Origin: a bacterium
Lineage (GTDB): Bacteria; Vulcanimicrobiota; Vulcanimicrobiia; Vulcanimicrobiales; Vulcanimicrobiaceae
NCBI GenBank assembly: GCA_021807065.1
Contig: JAKAPO010000048.1
Coordinates: 1 to 6,644, forward strand
Direction of reading: 5' to 3'
Length of the DNA: 6,644 bases
Of this stretch, positions 1 through 5,999 are shown piece by piece. Under the pieces are notes generated by a model. It was not told the origin of the DNA and did no database searches. It was given only the letters and a program-made list of their open reading frames with translations. Each line of letters begins with the position of its first letter. Position 1 is the first letter of the stretch. Made by a program: the position numbers and the translations under genes.

Positions 1-20
1 TCTGAGTCCTTTACGCAGCC

Positions 21-317
21 GTGCAAGGGGTTGCTGGCCCGCCAGCAGACGTTCACGCGGTGCGCTTTCCCCCGGGAACGCACGTGCTCTCCGCTACCGT
101 TTCGGGTTCGATGGCAACTATCGATCTCTCTAGCGAAGTAACCGGGGGCATGGGTGGTTCGTTCACCGAGAACGGAGAGTTTGAAGCGCTAGTCTTTACA
201 CTCACCGACATTCCGGGCATCAACTCGGTACAGGTATTGGTCGATGGACGGAAGGTGGAGACGCTCCCCGGGGGCCACCTTGAACTGGATACGCCGCTCA
301 CGCGCAGCGACTGGTAG
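21..317 (+). CDS. GerMN-domain protein, C-terminal part (N-terminus missing or frame interrupted)
   Basis: The translation matches the C-terminal two thirds of a GerMN (sporulation/germination) domain. It has a FPPGTHVLS strand, then SGSMATIDLSSEV, a GG(S/M) loop, a helix around EFEALVFTLTDIPGI, the VQVLVDGRKVETLPGGH hairpin, and the terminal LDTPLTRSDW typical of these domains. GerMN proteins are usually exported lipoproteins of poorly defined envelope function and often sit beside cell-wall amidases, as here. The listed start is a GTG at 21, but it has no signal peptide and falls inside the domain, so it is unlikely to be the native start. The frame is open only back to position 6 because TGA lies at 3-5. 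Either the gene is broken, or a one-base indel separates it from an upstream reading frame outside the window. The last 74 bp overlap the amidase ORF in another frame. The family call is fairly sure; the true 5' end is unknown. Confidence 0.6.
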   Translation: MQGVAGPPADVHAVRFPPGTHVLSATVSGSMATIDLSSEVTGGMGGSFTENGEFEALVFTLTDIPGINSVQVLVDGRKVETLPGGHLELDTPLTRSDW

Positions 318-2118
318 CCTCGCACTCGCGCTACTCTATCTAACCCTGCAGCCGGTGCGCGCCGCGACGCCCTTGGAAACCTATTCCGCGGTGTATCAGG
401 GGCGGGAGTTTACTTTTACGCATATCCTCTGGCGGAGCGGCGCGCGGGCGATCGGCGTCGAGGATCCGGCGTTCGGAGCGTTGCTGCACAAGCTCGGCGC
501 CACGATGACGTGGCGACCGAATGCGCGCAACGTCTTCATTACGACCGCGGAGCCCGCGGTGATCGCATTCAGCGTCGGCGATCGGGGATACCAGGTTGGG
601 CGCAGCACGTCGCAGGCCGCTTTTGCGCCGTTTCTGCGCGGGAGCGAAGCGTATGTTCCATTACCTAACGTCCTGGCAGGCCTCTCGCTCGCGCCAGTCA
701 CGCAGCAGCGCGGAAGGGTGCACGTTCTGGAACCTCAGATTACCGTGCTCGACGTCGACGATAGCGGCGGGAAAACTACCATCATCGCGTTTGCCGGAAC
801 GCGTGTTCGGCCGCGTGTCGTGCAGAGAGTTCCAACTCGAGTCACGTACGAGTTCGACGGCGTCGGCTCGACACTGAGCGGCGCGAGTTCGATCGGCGGC
901 GATATCCGCAGCGTTAGCGTACGCGTCCAAGGACAAGCGCCGGAGCAGCGCACGTTCGTAACCGTAAATTTCGCGCCGTCGTCTCCCGCTGGAACTGGGG
1001 GCACGCGGGTGACCGGTGTCGACGTCATTGCAGGAGCGCAGACGTTCACGATCGCGGTCGGTACCAACGGTAACGCGACCTACGCATGGCATCGCCTTCA
1101 CGCACCGGACGACCGTTTCTGGATCGACATTTCGGGCGCGCATCTGGCCGTGCCGGCGCGGCAAGACGTTTGGATCGGCGGCCCCGTGAAAGGCGTGCGC
1201 GTAACACAGTTCGCGCCGGCGGTGGTCAGGATCGCACTCTCGCTTGCAGCAAAGCAGACCATCGCGGTAATTCCCGCAACGAGTGGCGTGCGCGTCGTCG
1301 TCGGTGACGCCGTGGTGGCGAGCGCCCCAATGAGCGGGAGCGGTACCATAGGTGAAGGCGCCGTTGCGCGGGTCGCGCCCGCCCCGACGCCAACGGTTGC
1401 CAGCGTGGCGATTGCGCCCACGACTACCCCGGCGGGCGGCGAGCGTAACGACCAGCAAGACCTCATTTCGCCGCCGGGATGGAAGTTCGGTCCGCGACAA
1501 CCGTACGCGCCGACCAATCCGCATCTCATCGTGATCGATCCGGGGCATGGTGGAAGCGATCCGGGAACGATCTATCGCGGCGTCATGGAGAAGACATTAA
1601 CGCTCGACATTGCGACGCGATTGCGCGACATTTTGGTTGCGCGCGGTTGGCAGGTTCGCATGACCCGCACTCGCGACGTCGACGTGTACGCTCCCGACGA
1701 TTCCGCCCGCGATGAACTGCAAGCTCGCGATAACATCGCGAACAACGCTGGGGCGCGGCTCTTCATTTCGATTCACGTCAACGCGTGTTGCGGAACACCC
1801 GATCCAACGCCGAGCGGCACGACCACCTATTACTCCAAACCAGAGGACGTCGCGCTCGCTGCGGACGTGGAGCGCGCGATCGTGCAGGCACTCGGAACGA
1901 CCGACGATGGCATCGTTAAGAGCCGAATGTACGTTACGCTGCACGCACTCATGCCGGCGGTACTGGTCGAAACGGCGTTCATCACGAATCCCACGGATTT
2001 CGTGCATCTCACCTCGCCGCAATGGCGGCAACATCTCGCCGAAGCGATCGCGGACGGCATCGAGGCATACGCACGCGAGAATCCCGTCCCGATGCCCGCA
2101 GCCTCGTCAAACCAGTAA
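244..2118 (+). CDS. secreted N-acetylmuramoyl-L-alanine amidase (AMIN / Amidase_3, AmiC-like)
   Basis: This is a zinc amidase that would cut the bond between N-acetylmuramic acid and L-alanine of peptidoglycan in the periplasm, typically during daughter-cell separation. Residues 1-40 form a signal peptide: basic RRSR at 17-20, a hydrophobic core at 25-36, and probable cleavage after VRA at 38-40. Residues about 58-150 resemble a copper-amine-oxidase-N-like stalk domain (LGATMTW at 84-90, YVPL at 137-140). Residues about 166-355 look like one or two AMIN-type beta domains that would bind peptidoglycan or septal sites. A Pro/Ala/Thr-rich linker runs to about 425. Amidase_3 spans about 428-612, with zinc ligands H435 (DPGHGG), E449 (MEK) and H511 (SIHVNA) and catalytic E576 (VETAFITN), so it should be active. 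A Cys pair at 515-516 sits in the loop after the last zinc His. ATG 244 gives a long n-region; TTG 280 would give a more ordinary 28-residue signal peptide. Neither has a strong ribosome binding site. The AMIN boundaries are the least certain part. Confidence 0.9.
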   Translation: MDGRWRRSPGATLNWIRRSRAATGSLALALLYLTLQPVRAATPLETYSAVYQGREFTFTHILWRSGARAIGVEDPAFGALLHKLGATMTWRPNARNVFITTAEPAVIAFSVGDRGYQVGRSTSQAAFAPFLRGSEAYVPLPNVLAGLSLAPVTQQRGRVHVLEPQITVLDVDDSGGKTTIIAFAGTRVRPRVVQRVPTRVTYEFDGVGSTLSGASSIGGDIRSVSVRVQGQAPEQRTFVTVNFAPSSPAGTGGTRVTGVDVIAGAQTFTIAVGTNGNATYAWHRLHAPDDRFWIDISGAHLAVPARQDVWIGGPVKGVRVTQFAPAVVRIALSLAAKQTIAVIPATSGVRVVVGDAVVASAPMSGSGTIGEGAVARVAPAPTPTVASVAIAPTTTPAGGERNDQQDLISPPGWKFGPRQPYAPTNPHLIVIDPGHGGSDPGTIYRGVMEKTLTLDIATRLRDILVARGWQVRMTRTRDVDVYAPDDSARDELQARDNIANNAGARLFISIHVNACCGTPDPTPSGTTTYYSKPEDVALAADVERAIVQALGTTDDGIVKSRMYVTLHALMPAVLVETAFITNPTDFVHLTSPQWRQHLAEAIADGIEAYARENPVPMPAASSNQ

Positions 2119-2166
2119 CGCGGCAGAAGGTCGGTCCTGCACGAAGATGGAACGCGCACTTTCGTC
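2119..2166 (+). other. short spacer between the amidase gene and the isoprenoid operon
   Basis: This 48-bp gap is the only clear gene-free stretch in the window. I see no convincing -35/-10 pair and no stem with a T-run that would make an intrinsic terminator. The amidase and isoprenoid genes may therefore be co-transcribed, or the operon promoter may lie inside the 3' end of the amidase gene. A six-base pairing is possible between 2139-2144 and 2165-2170, the latter including the GTG start of the next gene, but it is weak. Confidence 0.4.
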
Positions 2167-3192
2167 GTGCCGCAAACAGTCGACGCCATTCCGTCGATTC
2201 TGACGAGCTATCAGCAGCGCATAGCCGCAGCGATGCGCGCGGATGCGCTTGCGTCCGGTTCGATCACCGGCAAGATGTCGGGTTATCATATGGGCTGGCT
2301 CGACGAAGAGGGGCGAACACACGCCGCGGCGACCGGAAAACTCGTTCGCCCGAGCCTGTGCTTGTGGGCGTGTGAGGCGAGCGGCGGCAACGCCGACCAC
2401 GCACTCGCGGCAGCGACGGCACTGGAATGGGTCCACAACTTTACGCTCATCCACGACGACATCCAGGATGGAGACACCGAACGTCATGGCCGCCCAACGC
2501 TCTGGACGCTCTGGGGTGTCGCGCAAGGCATCAATGCCGGCGACGCGCTGCACGCTCTTGCGTTTCGCGTGCTTTCGGAATCGAGCGCGGATCCCGAGCA
2601 TTCGCTTCGCGCGGTGCTCGCGCTCTCCACGGCGACGCTGGAAGTCGTCGAAGGGCAATGTCTCGATCTAGCGTTAGAGGGCCGCGTGCAGGTACCGATA
2701 CGTGGGTATCTCCGTATGGTGCGCGCAAAGACCGGGGCGCTCCTCGGCGCGAGTCTCGAGATTGGTGCACTGATGGCGGGTGCTCTCGAACGCACGATCA
2801 GACGGTTTCGCCGCGCCGGGTATCTGCTGGGTCTTGCGTTTCAGATGCGCGACGACTGGCTCGGGACTTGGGGCGACTCGACCTTGACCGGAAAATCCGC
2901 TGTAGGGGACGTCTACAGGCGCAAAGCATCGCTCCCGCTCGTTGCGGCGTACGCGACGCTCTCGGCGGACAAGCGCGCCGACTTCATCGATGCATTTTCC
3001 CGCAGCAGCGAAGACGCTACGGCTCGCATCTACGCGTTGCTGAGCGAGGCGGGAGGGCCCGAGTTGACGCGCGACTTTCCGCTGCGTTTCGCCGAAAAAG
3101 CGATCGACGTCGTGCGTTCGTGCTCGATTGAGCAACGCTTTCTCGAAGATTTCTCGGAGCTGGCACGGTATGTTGCAAACCGGTCCCACTGA
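2167..3192 (+). CDS. short-chain polyprenyl diphosphate synthase (FPP/GGPP synthase family)
   Basis: This is a trans-prenyltransferase that condenses IPP with allylic diphosphates in the cytoplasm. The substrate-binding GKLVRP is at residues 57-62. The first Asp-rich motif is DDIQD at 97-101, followed by GDTERHGRPT. The second region is FQMRDDWLGTWGD at 225-237, followed by GKSAVGD and a basic RRKASLP. The first motif has the compact DDxxD form without the two-residue insertion of typical bacterial FPP synthases such as IspA. F92 lies five residues upstream of it; in compact-motif enzymes an aromatic residue there limits chain length. The family alone allows C15 or C20. The squalene genes immediately downstream make FPP (C15) the likely product, which is inference. 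The third Asp of the second motif is Gly (DDWLG), as I recall for other members of this subfamily, so I do not read it as loss of activity. The start is GTG 2167; no better in-frame start lies between the upstream stop and this codon, and no strong Shine-Dalgarno is visible. The length of 341 residues is normal. Confidence 0.9.
   Translation: MPQTVDAIPSILTSYQQRIAAAMRADALASGSITGKMSGYHMGWLDEEGRTHAAATGKLVRPSLCLWACEASGGNADHALAAATALEWVHNFTLIHDDIQDGDTERHGRPTLWTLWGVAQGINAGDALHALAFRVLSESSADPEHSLRAVLALSTATLEVVEGQCLDLALEGRVQVPIRGYLRMVRAKTGALLGASLEIGALMAGALERTIRRFRRAGYLLGLAFQMRDDWLGTWGDSTLTGKSAVGDVYRRKASLPLVAAYATLSADKRADFIDAFSRSSEDATARIYALLSEAGGPELTRDFPLRFAEKAIDVVRSCSIEQRFLEDFSELARYVANRSH
3156..3159 (+). 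promoter_or_regulatory. Shine-Dalgarno GGAG for fni
   Basis: GGAG lies 10 nt before ATG 3170, inside the end of the prenyl synthase gene. It favours ATG 3170 over the in-frame TTG at 3128, whose extra 14 residues are not part of the usual Fni N-terminus. Confidence 0.5.
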
Positions 3193-4231
3193 GACGACCG
3201 GTCGAAAGGCCGATCATCTTCGCATCAATAGAGAAGAAGACGTCCGCGGCAAGGGCGTCAAGAACGGATTCGATGCGTGGCGTTTCGAACATTGCGCATT
3301 GCCGGAGATCGATCTCGATCGCGTCGAAACGACGTGCGTGCTCTTCGAGAAGCAGCTCGATGGTCCACTCCTGATCTCATGCATGACGGGTGGAACGGAG
3401 GAGGCCGGCGAGATAAATCGCCGCCTGGCGCGCGTCGCGCAGCGTGCCCGCCTTGCGATAGGCATCGGCTCCGGGCGCGCGTTGCTCGAAAATCCCGAGG
3501 TTCTGAAAACCTTTGACGTTCGCGCCGAAGCGCCCGATGTTCCGTTACTCGCGAATTTGGGTGCGGTGCAGCTCAATAAGGGCTACGGAGCCGATGAGTG
3601 CCGTAACCTCGTGCGCATGCTCGACGGCCACGCGCTCGTGCTGCATCTCAATCCCATTCAGGAGGCGCTACAAGTCGAGGGTGACACCTGTTTCGGTGGA
3701 TTGCTCGAGAAGATCGGTGCGCTGTGCGAGGCACTGGAGATACCGGTCATCGTGAAGGAAGTCGGGTGGGGAATCGCGTCCGACGTCGCGCGGAAATTGC
3801 TGGACGTGGGCGTCAGCGCGATCGACGTCGCAGGCGCGGGGGGCACGTCGTGGAGCGAAGTCGAAAAACATCGCTTGACCGATCCATGGCGCCGGCGCGT
3901 TGCCGAGGCGTTCGCCGGTTGGGGGATCCCGACGGCGTACTGCATCGAGCGTACTCGCATGATCGCGCCGGAGGCATTGCTCATTGCCAGCGGCGGAATC
4001 CGCGACGGCATCGACGTAGCCAAAGCCATCGCGCTGGGTGCCGATCTTGCGGGGATCGCCGGAGCATTCCTGCGCGCCGCTTCCACGAGCGAGCAGACCG
4101 CGGAGGATCTCGCACGCGAGGTACTCGCGACGCTGCGCGTCGCGATGTTTGCAATCGGTGCTCAGAACCTGCGGCAACTTCGCGCGACGACACGCCTGCA
4201 GTTCATCGGAGCGGTCGGAGAGCATTCGTGA
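3170..4231 (+). CDS. fni: type 2 isopentenyl-diphosphate delta-isomerase (FMN-dependent)
   Basis: The enzyme interconverts IPP and DMAPP using reduced FMN, NAD(P)H and Mg2+, providing the allylic primer for the neighbouring prenyl synthase. The 353-residue protein begins with the family hallmark RKADHLRI at 12-19. It contains the FMN-contacting MTGGT at 72-76, a GIGSGRALLENPE segment, NLGAVQLNKGYG, and HLNPIQE at 159-165 with the Mg2+/substrate residues Q164 and E165. K196 is in VKEVGWG at 195-201. The glycine-rich AGAGGTSWSEVE and the SGGIRDGIDVAKAIALGAD phosphate-binding region complete the TIM-barrel. The start at ATG 3170 overlaps the previous gene by 23 bp, and the stop overlaps the next gene's GTG by 4 bp (GTGA), so the gene is embedded in a coupled operon. 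All expected motifs are present and the length is typical. A type 2 isomerase is not itself evidence for either the MEP or the mevalonate pathway. Confidence 0.93.
   Translation: MLQTGPTETTGRKADHLRINREEDVRGKGVKNGFDAWRFEHCALPEIDLDRVETTCVLFEKQLDGPLLISCMTGGTEEAGEINRRLARVAQRARLAIGIGSGRALLENPEVLKTFDVRAEAPDVPLLANLGAVQLNKGYGADECRNLVRMLDGHALVLHLNPIQEALQVEGDTCFGGLLEKIGALCEALEIPVIVKEVGWGIASDVARKLLDVGVSAIDVAGAGGTSWSEVEKHRLTDPWRRRVAEAFAGWGIPTAYCIERTRMIAPEALLIASGGIRDGIDVAKAIALGADLAGIAGAFLRAASTSEQTAEDLAREVLATLRVAMFAIGAQNLRQLRATTRLQFIGAVGEHS
4217..4222 (+). promoter_or_regulatory. Shine-Dalgarno GGAGAG for hpnC
   Basis: GGAGAG ends 5 nt before GTG 4228, inside the 3' end of fni. It identifies the GTG within the 4-bp GTGA overlap as the hpnC start. 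The frame is open much further upstream (to 3724) only as a shadow of fni. Confidence 0.6.
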
Positions 4232-5091
4232 GCGAGTACACGGAGATCGAAGCCGCCGATGCGTACTGCATGCTGTTGACGCGCAAACACTATGAGAATT
4301 TTCTCATCGTTTCCGGTCTTCCACCCGGGCGTCTGCGCAAAGACCTCATGCGCATCTACGCGTACTGCCGCACGACCGACGATTTCGGTGACGAAAGCGG
4401 CGAGGTCGCCATCGAACGTCTCGGGCGCTGGCGGGAGCAGGTGCGCGGGCTGTTCCGTGGGGATGCACCCGTGCATCCGGTGCTCGTCGCGTTGCAAGAT
4501 ACCGTCAAGACGCACGGCCTTACGGTCGAGCCGTTCGATGACCTGATCGAGGCGAACGTGCGCGATCAACATACCACGCGATATGAAACGTGGCCGGAAC
4601 TGCGCGAGTACTGCACCTATTCGGCGGCGCCGGTCGGACGCATGGTTCTCGGCGTCTTCGGTATCGCGAACCCAACGACGGAGCAACTCTCCGACGACGT
4701 TTGCATCGGCCTGCAGCTGGCGAACTTCGCGCAAGACGTCACGTGGGATACGGCCAAGGGGCGAAGTTATCTCGTGCAAGAAGAGGTACGCCGCGACGGC
4801 ATCAGCGGCGCAGTCCGCTCGCATTGCGAACGGGCGCGGATGCTGCTCGCCTCCGGTACCGAGTTGGAGCGAATGGCACCGGCTCCGCTTCGTCGCCAAC
4901 TTGCGCTCTATCGCCTCGGCGGCCTCGCGATTGTTCGCGCGGTCGAGCGCGTCGCCTATCGAAGCGACGAAAGGCGCCCGCGCGTCGCGACCAGCCAGAA
5001 GATTGTGTTGCTGCTGAAGACGCTATTCGTTTCTTCGGCTGAGCCTCCTGAGCGCGCTGCGCCAGCAGCGCAGTCGAAGGACTCAGGATGA
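4228..5091 (+). CDS. hpnC: squalene synthase HpnC (hydroxysqualene-forming, trans-prenyl head-to-head family)
   Basis: HpnC acts with HpnD and HpnE to make squalene from FPP; in characterised systems HpnC converts presqualene diphosphate to hydroxysqualene. The 287-residue protein starts YTEIEAADAYCMLLTRKHYENFLI, the N-terminal pattern of HpnC. The first Asp-rich motif is DDFGDE at 51-56, after RIYAYCRTT. The helix YSAAPVGRMVLGVFG follows around 130-145. The second diphosphate-binding motif is NFAQDVTWDTAKGRSYL at 166-182, with D170 and D174. Typical HpnC proteins have a WQDV segment there, so the Ala is a small variation. The last 17 or so residues (after LFVSS, Pro/Ala/Glu-rich) are encoded by the palindromic element at 5046-5088 and do not look like family sequence. 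GTG 4228 overlaps the fni stop by 4 bp, and the stop overlaps the hpnD ATG by 4 bp (ATGA). HpnC rather than HpnD is chosen from order and N-terminal style. Confidence 0.88.
   Translation: MSEYTEIEAADAYCMLLTRKHYENFLIVSGLPPGRLRKDLMRIYAYCRTTDDFGDESGEVAIERLGRWREQVRGLFRGDAPVHPVLVALQDTVKTHGLTVEPFDDLIEANVRDQHTTRYETWPELREYCTYSAAPVGRMVLGVFGIANPTTEQLSDDVCIGLQLANFAQDVTWDTAKGRSYLVQEEVRRDGISGAVRSHCERARMLLASGTELERMAPAPLRRQLALYRLGGLAIVRAVERVAYRSDERRPRVATSQKIVLLLKTLFVSSAEPPERAAPAAQSKDSG
5046..5088 (+). repeat. palindromic repeat-like element on the hpnC/hpnD junction
   Basis: The outer arms TCCTGAG (5046-5052) and CTCAGGA (5082-5088) are perfect inverted copies. Inside them, GCGCTGC (5054-5060) and GCAGCGC (5065-5071) pair around the loop GCCA. 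Ten unpaired bases, 5072-5081, lie on the right side and include GAAGGA. The sequence resembles dispersed small palindromes of the type TCCTGAG...TCGAAGGA...CAGGATGACA that I recall as frequent between genes in several GC-rich bacterial groups. Only one good copy is visible in this window, so repetitiveness in the genome is inferred. It encodes most of the odd HpnC tail, carries the hpnD ribosome binding site, and contributes the A of its ATG. Confidence 0.6.
5076..5081 (+). promoter_or_regulatory. Shine-Dalgarno GAAGGA for hpnD, inside the palindrome
   Basis: GAAGGA ends 6 nt before ATG 5088, a good spacing. It sits in the ten-base bulge between the two stems of the palindrome, so it would stay single-stranded if the hairpin formed, while the A of the ATG would be in the outer stem. 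Confidence 0.5.
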
Positions 5092-5999
5092 CAAGAGTGG
5101 TTGAGCATTCGGAGCGGATTGAGAATCTCGGCGACGGTGTGAGGCTCGACTTCGAAGAGTCGCAGCGCTACTGCGCCGCGCTGACGCGCACCGAAGCAAA
5201 GAACTTCTACTGGGGCTTCATATCGCTGCCGTTCGAACAGCGGATGGCGATCTACGCGCTCTACGCATTCGCGCGCGAAATCGATGACGAGGTCGACGAT
5301 CCGTCGCGGTCGCGCGACGATCTACCTCGCCGCATCGAAGCGCAGCGGGAACGCGTTCGCCGTTGCGTGCGCGGTCACTACGAGGATCCGGTCATGCACG
5401 TGCTCTCGCGAGTCGTGGAGCGGTTCCGGATTCCGGAGCTCGAGCTACAGTGGCTCATCGACGGGGTCGAGATGGACGTCGAGCCACGCGAGTACGCGAC
5501 CTGGGAGGAGCTGAGGGGCTACTGCCGGCTCGTCGCCGCCGTGATCGGCCGCCTGTGCATTCGCATCTGGGGATATACCGATGCGGTCGCGCTCGATCGT
5601 GCCGAAGAGCTAGGGATCTCGCTGCAGCTGATCAACGTGCTGCGCGACGTGCGCGAAGACTTCGGGATGGGGCGCGTCTATCTACCGCGTGCCGATCGCG
5701 AACGATTCGGCGTGGACGAACGCGTGCTCGCCGGAGGCGCGGATAGCGACGCGTGGCATGCGCTTCTGCAGTTTGAGGCGGAGCGCGCGATAGGGTTGTA
5801 CGATGCGGGCCTCGCCGTGGTGCGGTACATCCCGTACCGGGCCGGCGTCTGTGTACGTTCGATGGCCGGAATCTATCGCACAATTCTCGAACGCATGCTT
5901 GCAGATCCCGATCGCCCCCTGCGCGAGCGCGTCTCGCTGACGCTGGCGGAAAAACTGCGCATCGTTCTGCGTTCGTGGTTGCGCGCATCTAACCACTGA
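5088..5999 (+). CDS. hpnD: presqualene diphosphate synthase HpnD
   Basis: This member of the squalene/phytoene synthase family is expected to join two FPP to presqualene diphosphate, the substrate of HpnC. It is 303 residues long. The N-terminal helix reads SQRYCAALTRTEAKNFYWGFISLP. The first Asp-rich motif is DDEVDD at 66-71 after YAFAREI; the core DDxxD is intact and the final residue is Asp instead of the more usual Glu. The helix YCRLVAAVIGRLCIRIWG follows near 145-165. The second motif is LRDVREDFGMGRVYLP at 185-200, with D187 and D191. The first 20 or so residues before DFEESQRYC are longer than I expect for HpnD; GTG 5139 (residue 18) would give a more usual start, but the good Shine-Dalgarno belongs to ATG 5088. 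The gene overlaps hpnC by 4 bp and hpnE by 1 bp. A phytoene or dehydrosqualene synthase is the alternative reading, made unlikely by the HpnC partner and HpnE. Confidence 0.88.
   Translation: MTRVVEHSERIENLGDGVRLDFEESQRYCAALTRTEAKNFYWGFISLPFEQRMAIYALYAFAREIDDEVDDPSRSRDDLPRRIEAQRERVRRCVRGHYEDPVMHVLSRVVERFRIPELELQWLIDGVEMDVEPREYATWEELRGYCRLVAAVIGRLCIRIWGYTDAVALDRAEELGISLQLINVLRDVREDFGMGRVYLPRADRERFGVDERVLAGGADSDAWHALLQFEAERAIGLYDAGLAVVRYIPYRAGVCVRSMAGIYRTILERMLADPDRPLRERVSLTLAEKLRIVLRSWLRASNH

Noticed and set aside
1..24. Ten-base match (CTGAGTCCTT at 2-11) to the reverse complement of the palindrome at 5046-5088
   Set aside because: A ten-base match over a window this size can easily arise by chance, and similarity decays right after it. 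It would be worth revisiting only if upstream sequence shows the other arm.
661..1548. Long open frame (295 codons) on the - strand opposite the amidase gene
   Set aside because: Its translation is Arg/His-rich with no recognisable domain, as expected for an antisense shadow of a GC-rich gene whose own strand carries clear catalytic motifs.
2851..2877. Missing third Asp in the second Asp-rich motif of the prenyl synthase (DDWLG) as a sign of an inactive enzyme
   Set aside because: The surrounding segment, with WGD, GKSA and RRKASLP, matches an active-looking subfamily in which I recall the same DDxLG form, so inactivation is not supported.
3724..4227. In-frame upstream extension of hpnC to 3724
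   Set aside because: The extra residues are Arg-rich and lie out of frame inside fni. GTG 4228, with GGAGAG and the 4-bp GTGA overlap, is the real start.
4162..4899. 245-codon open frame on the - strand across the fni/hpnC junction
   Set aside because: It is antisense to two well-supported genes, shows no family resemblance, and has the Arg-rich composition of a GC-driven shadow frame.
5046..5088. The palindrome as an intrinsic transcription terminator
   Set aside because: There is no T-run after the stem, and it lies within overlapping coding sequence of an operon that continues into hpnD and hpnE.
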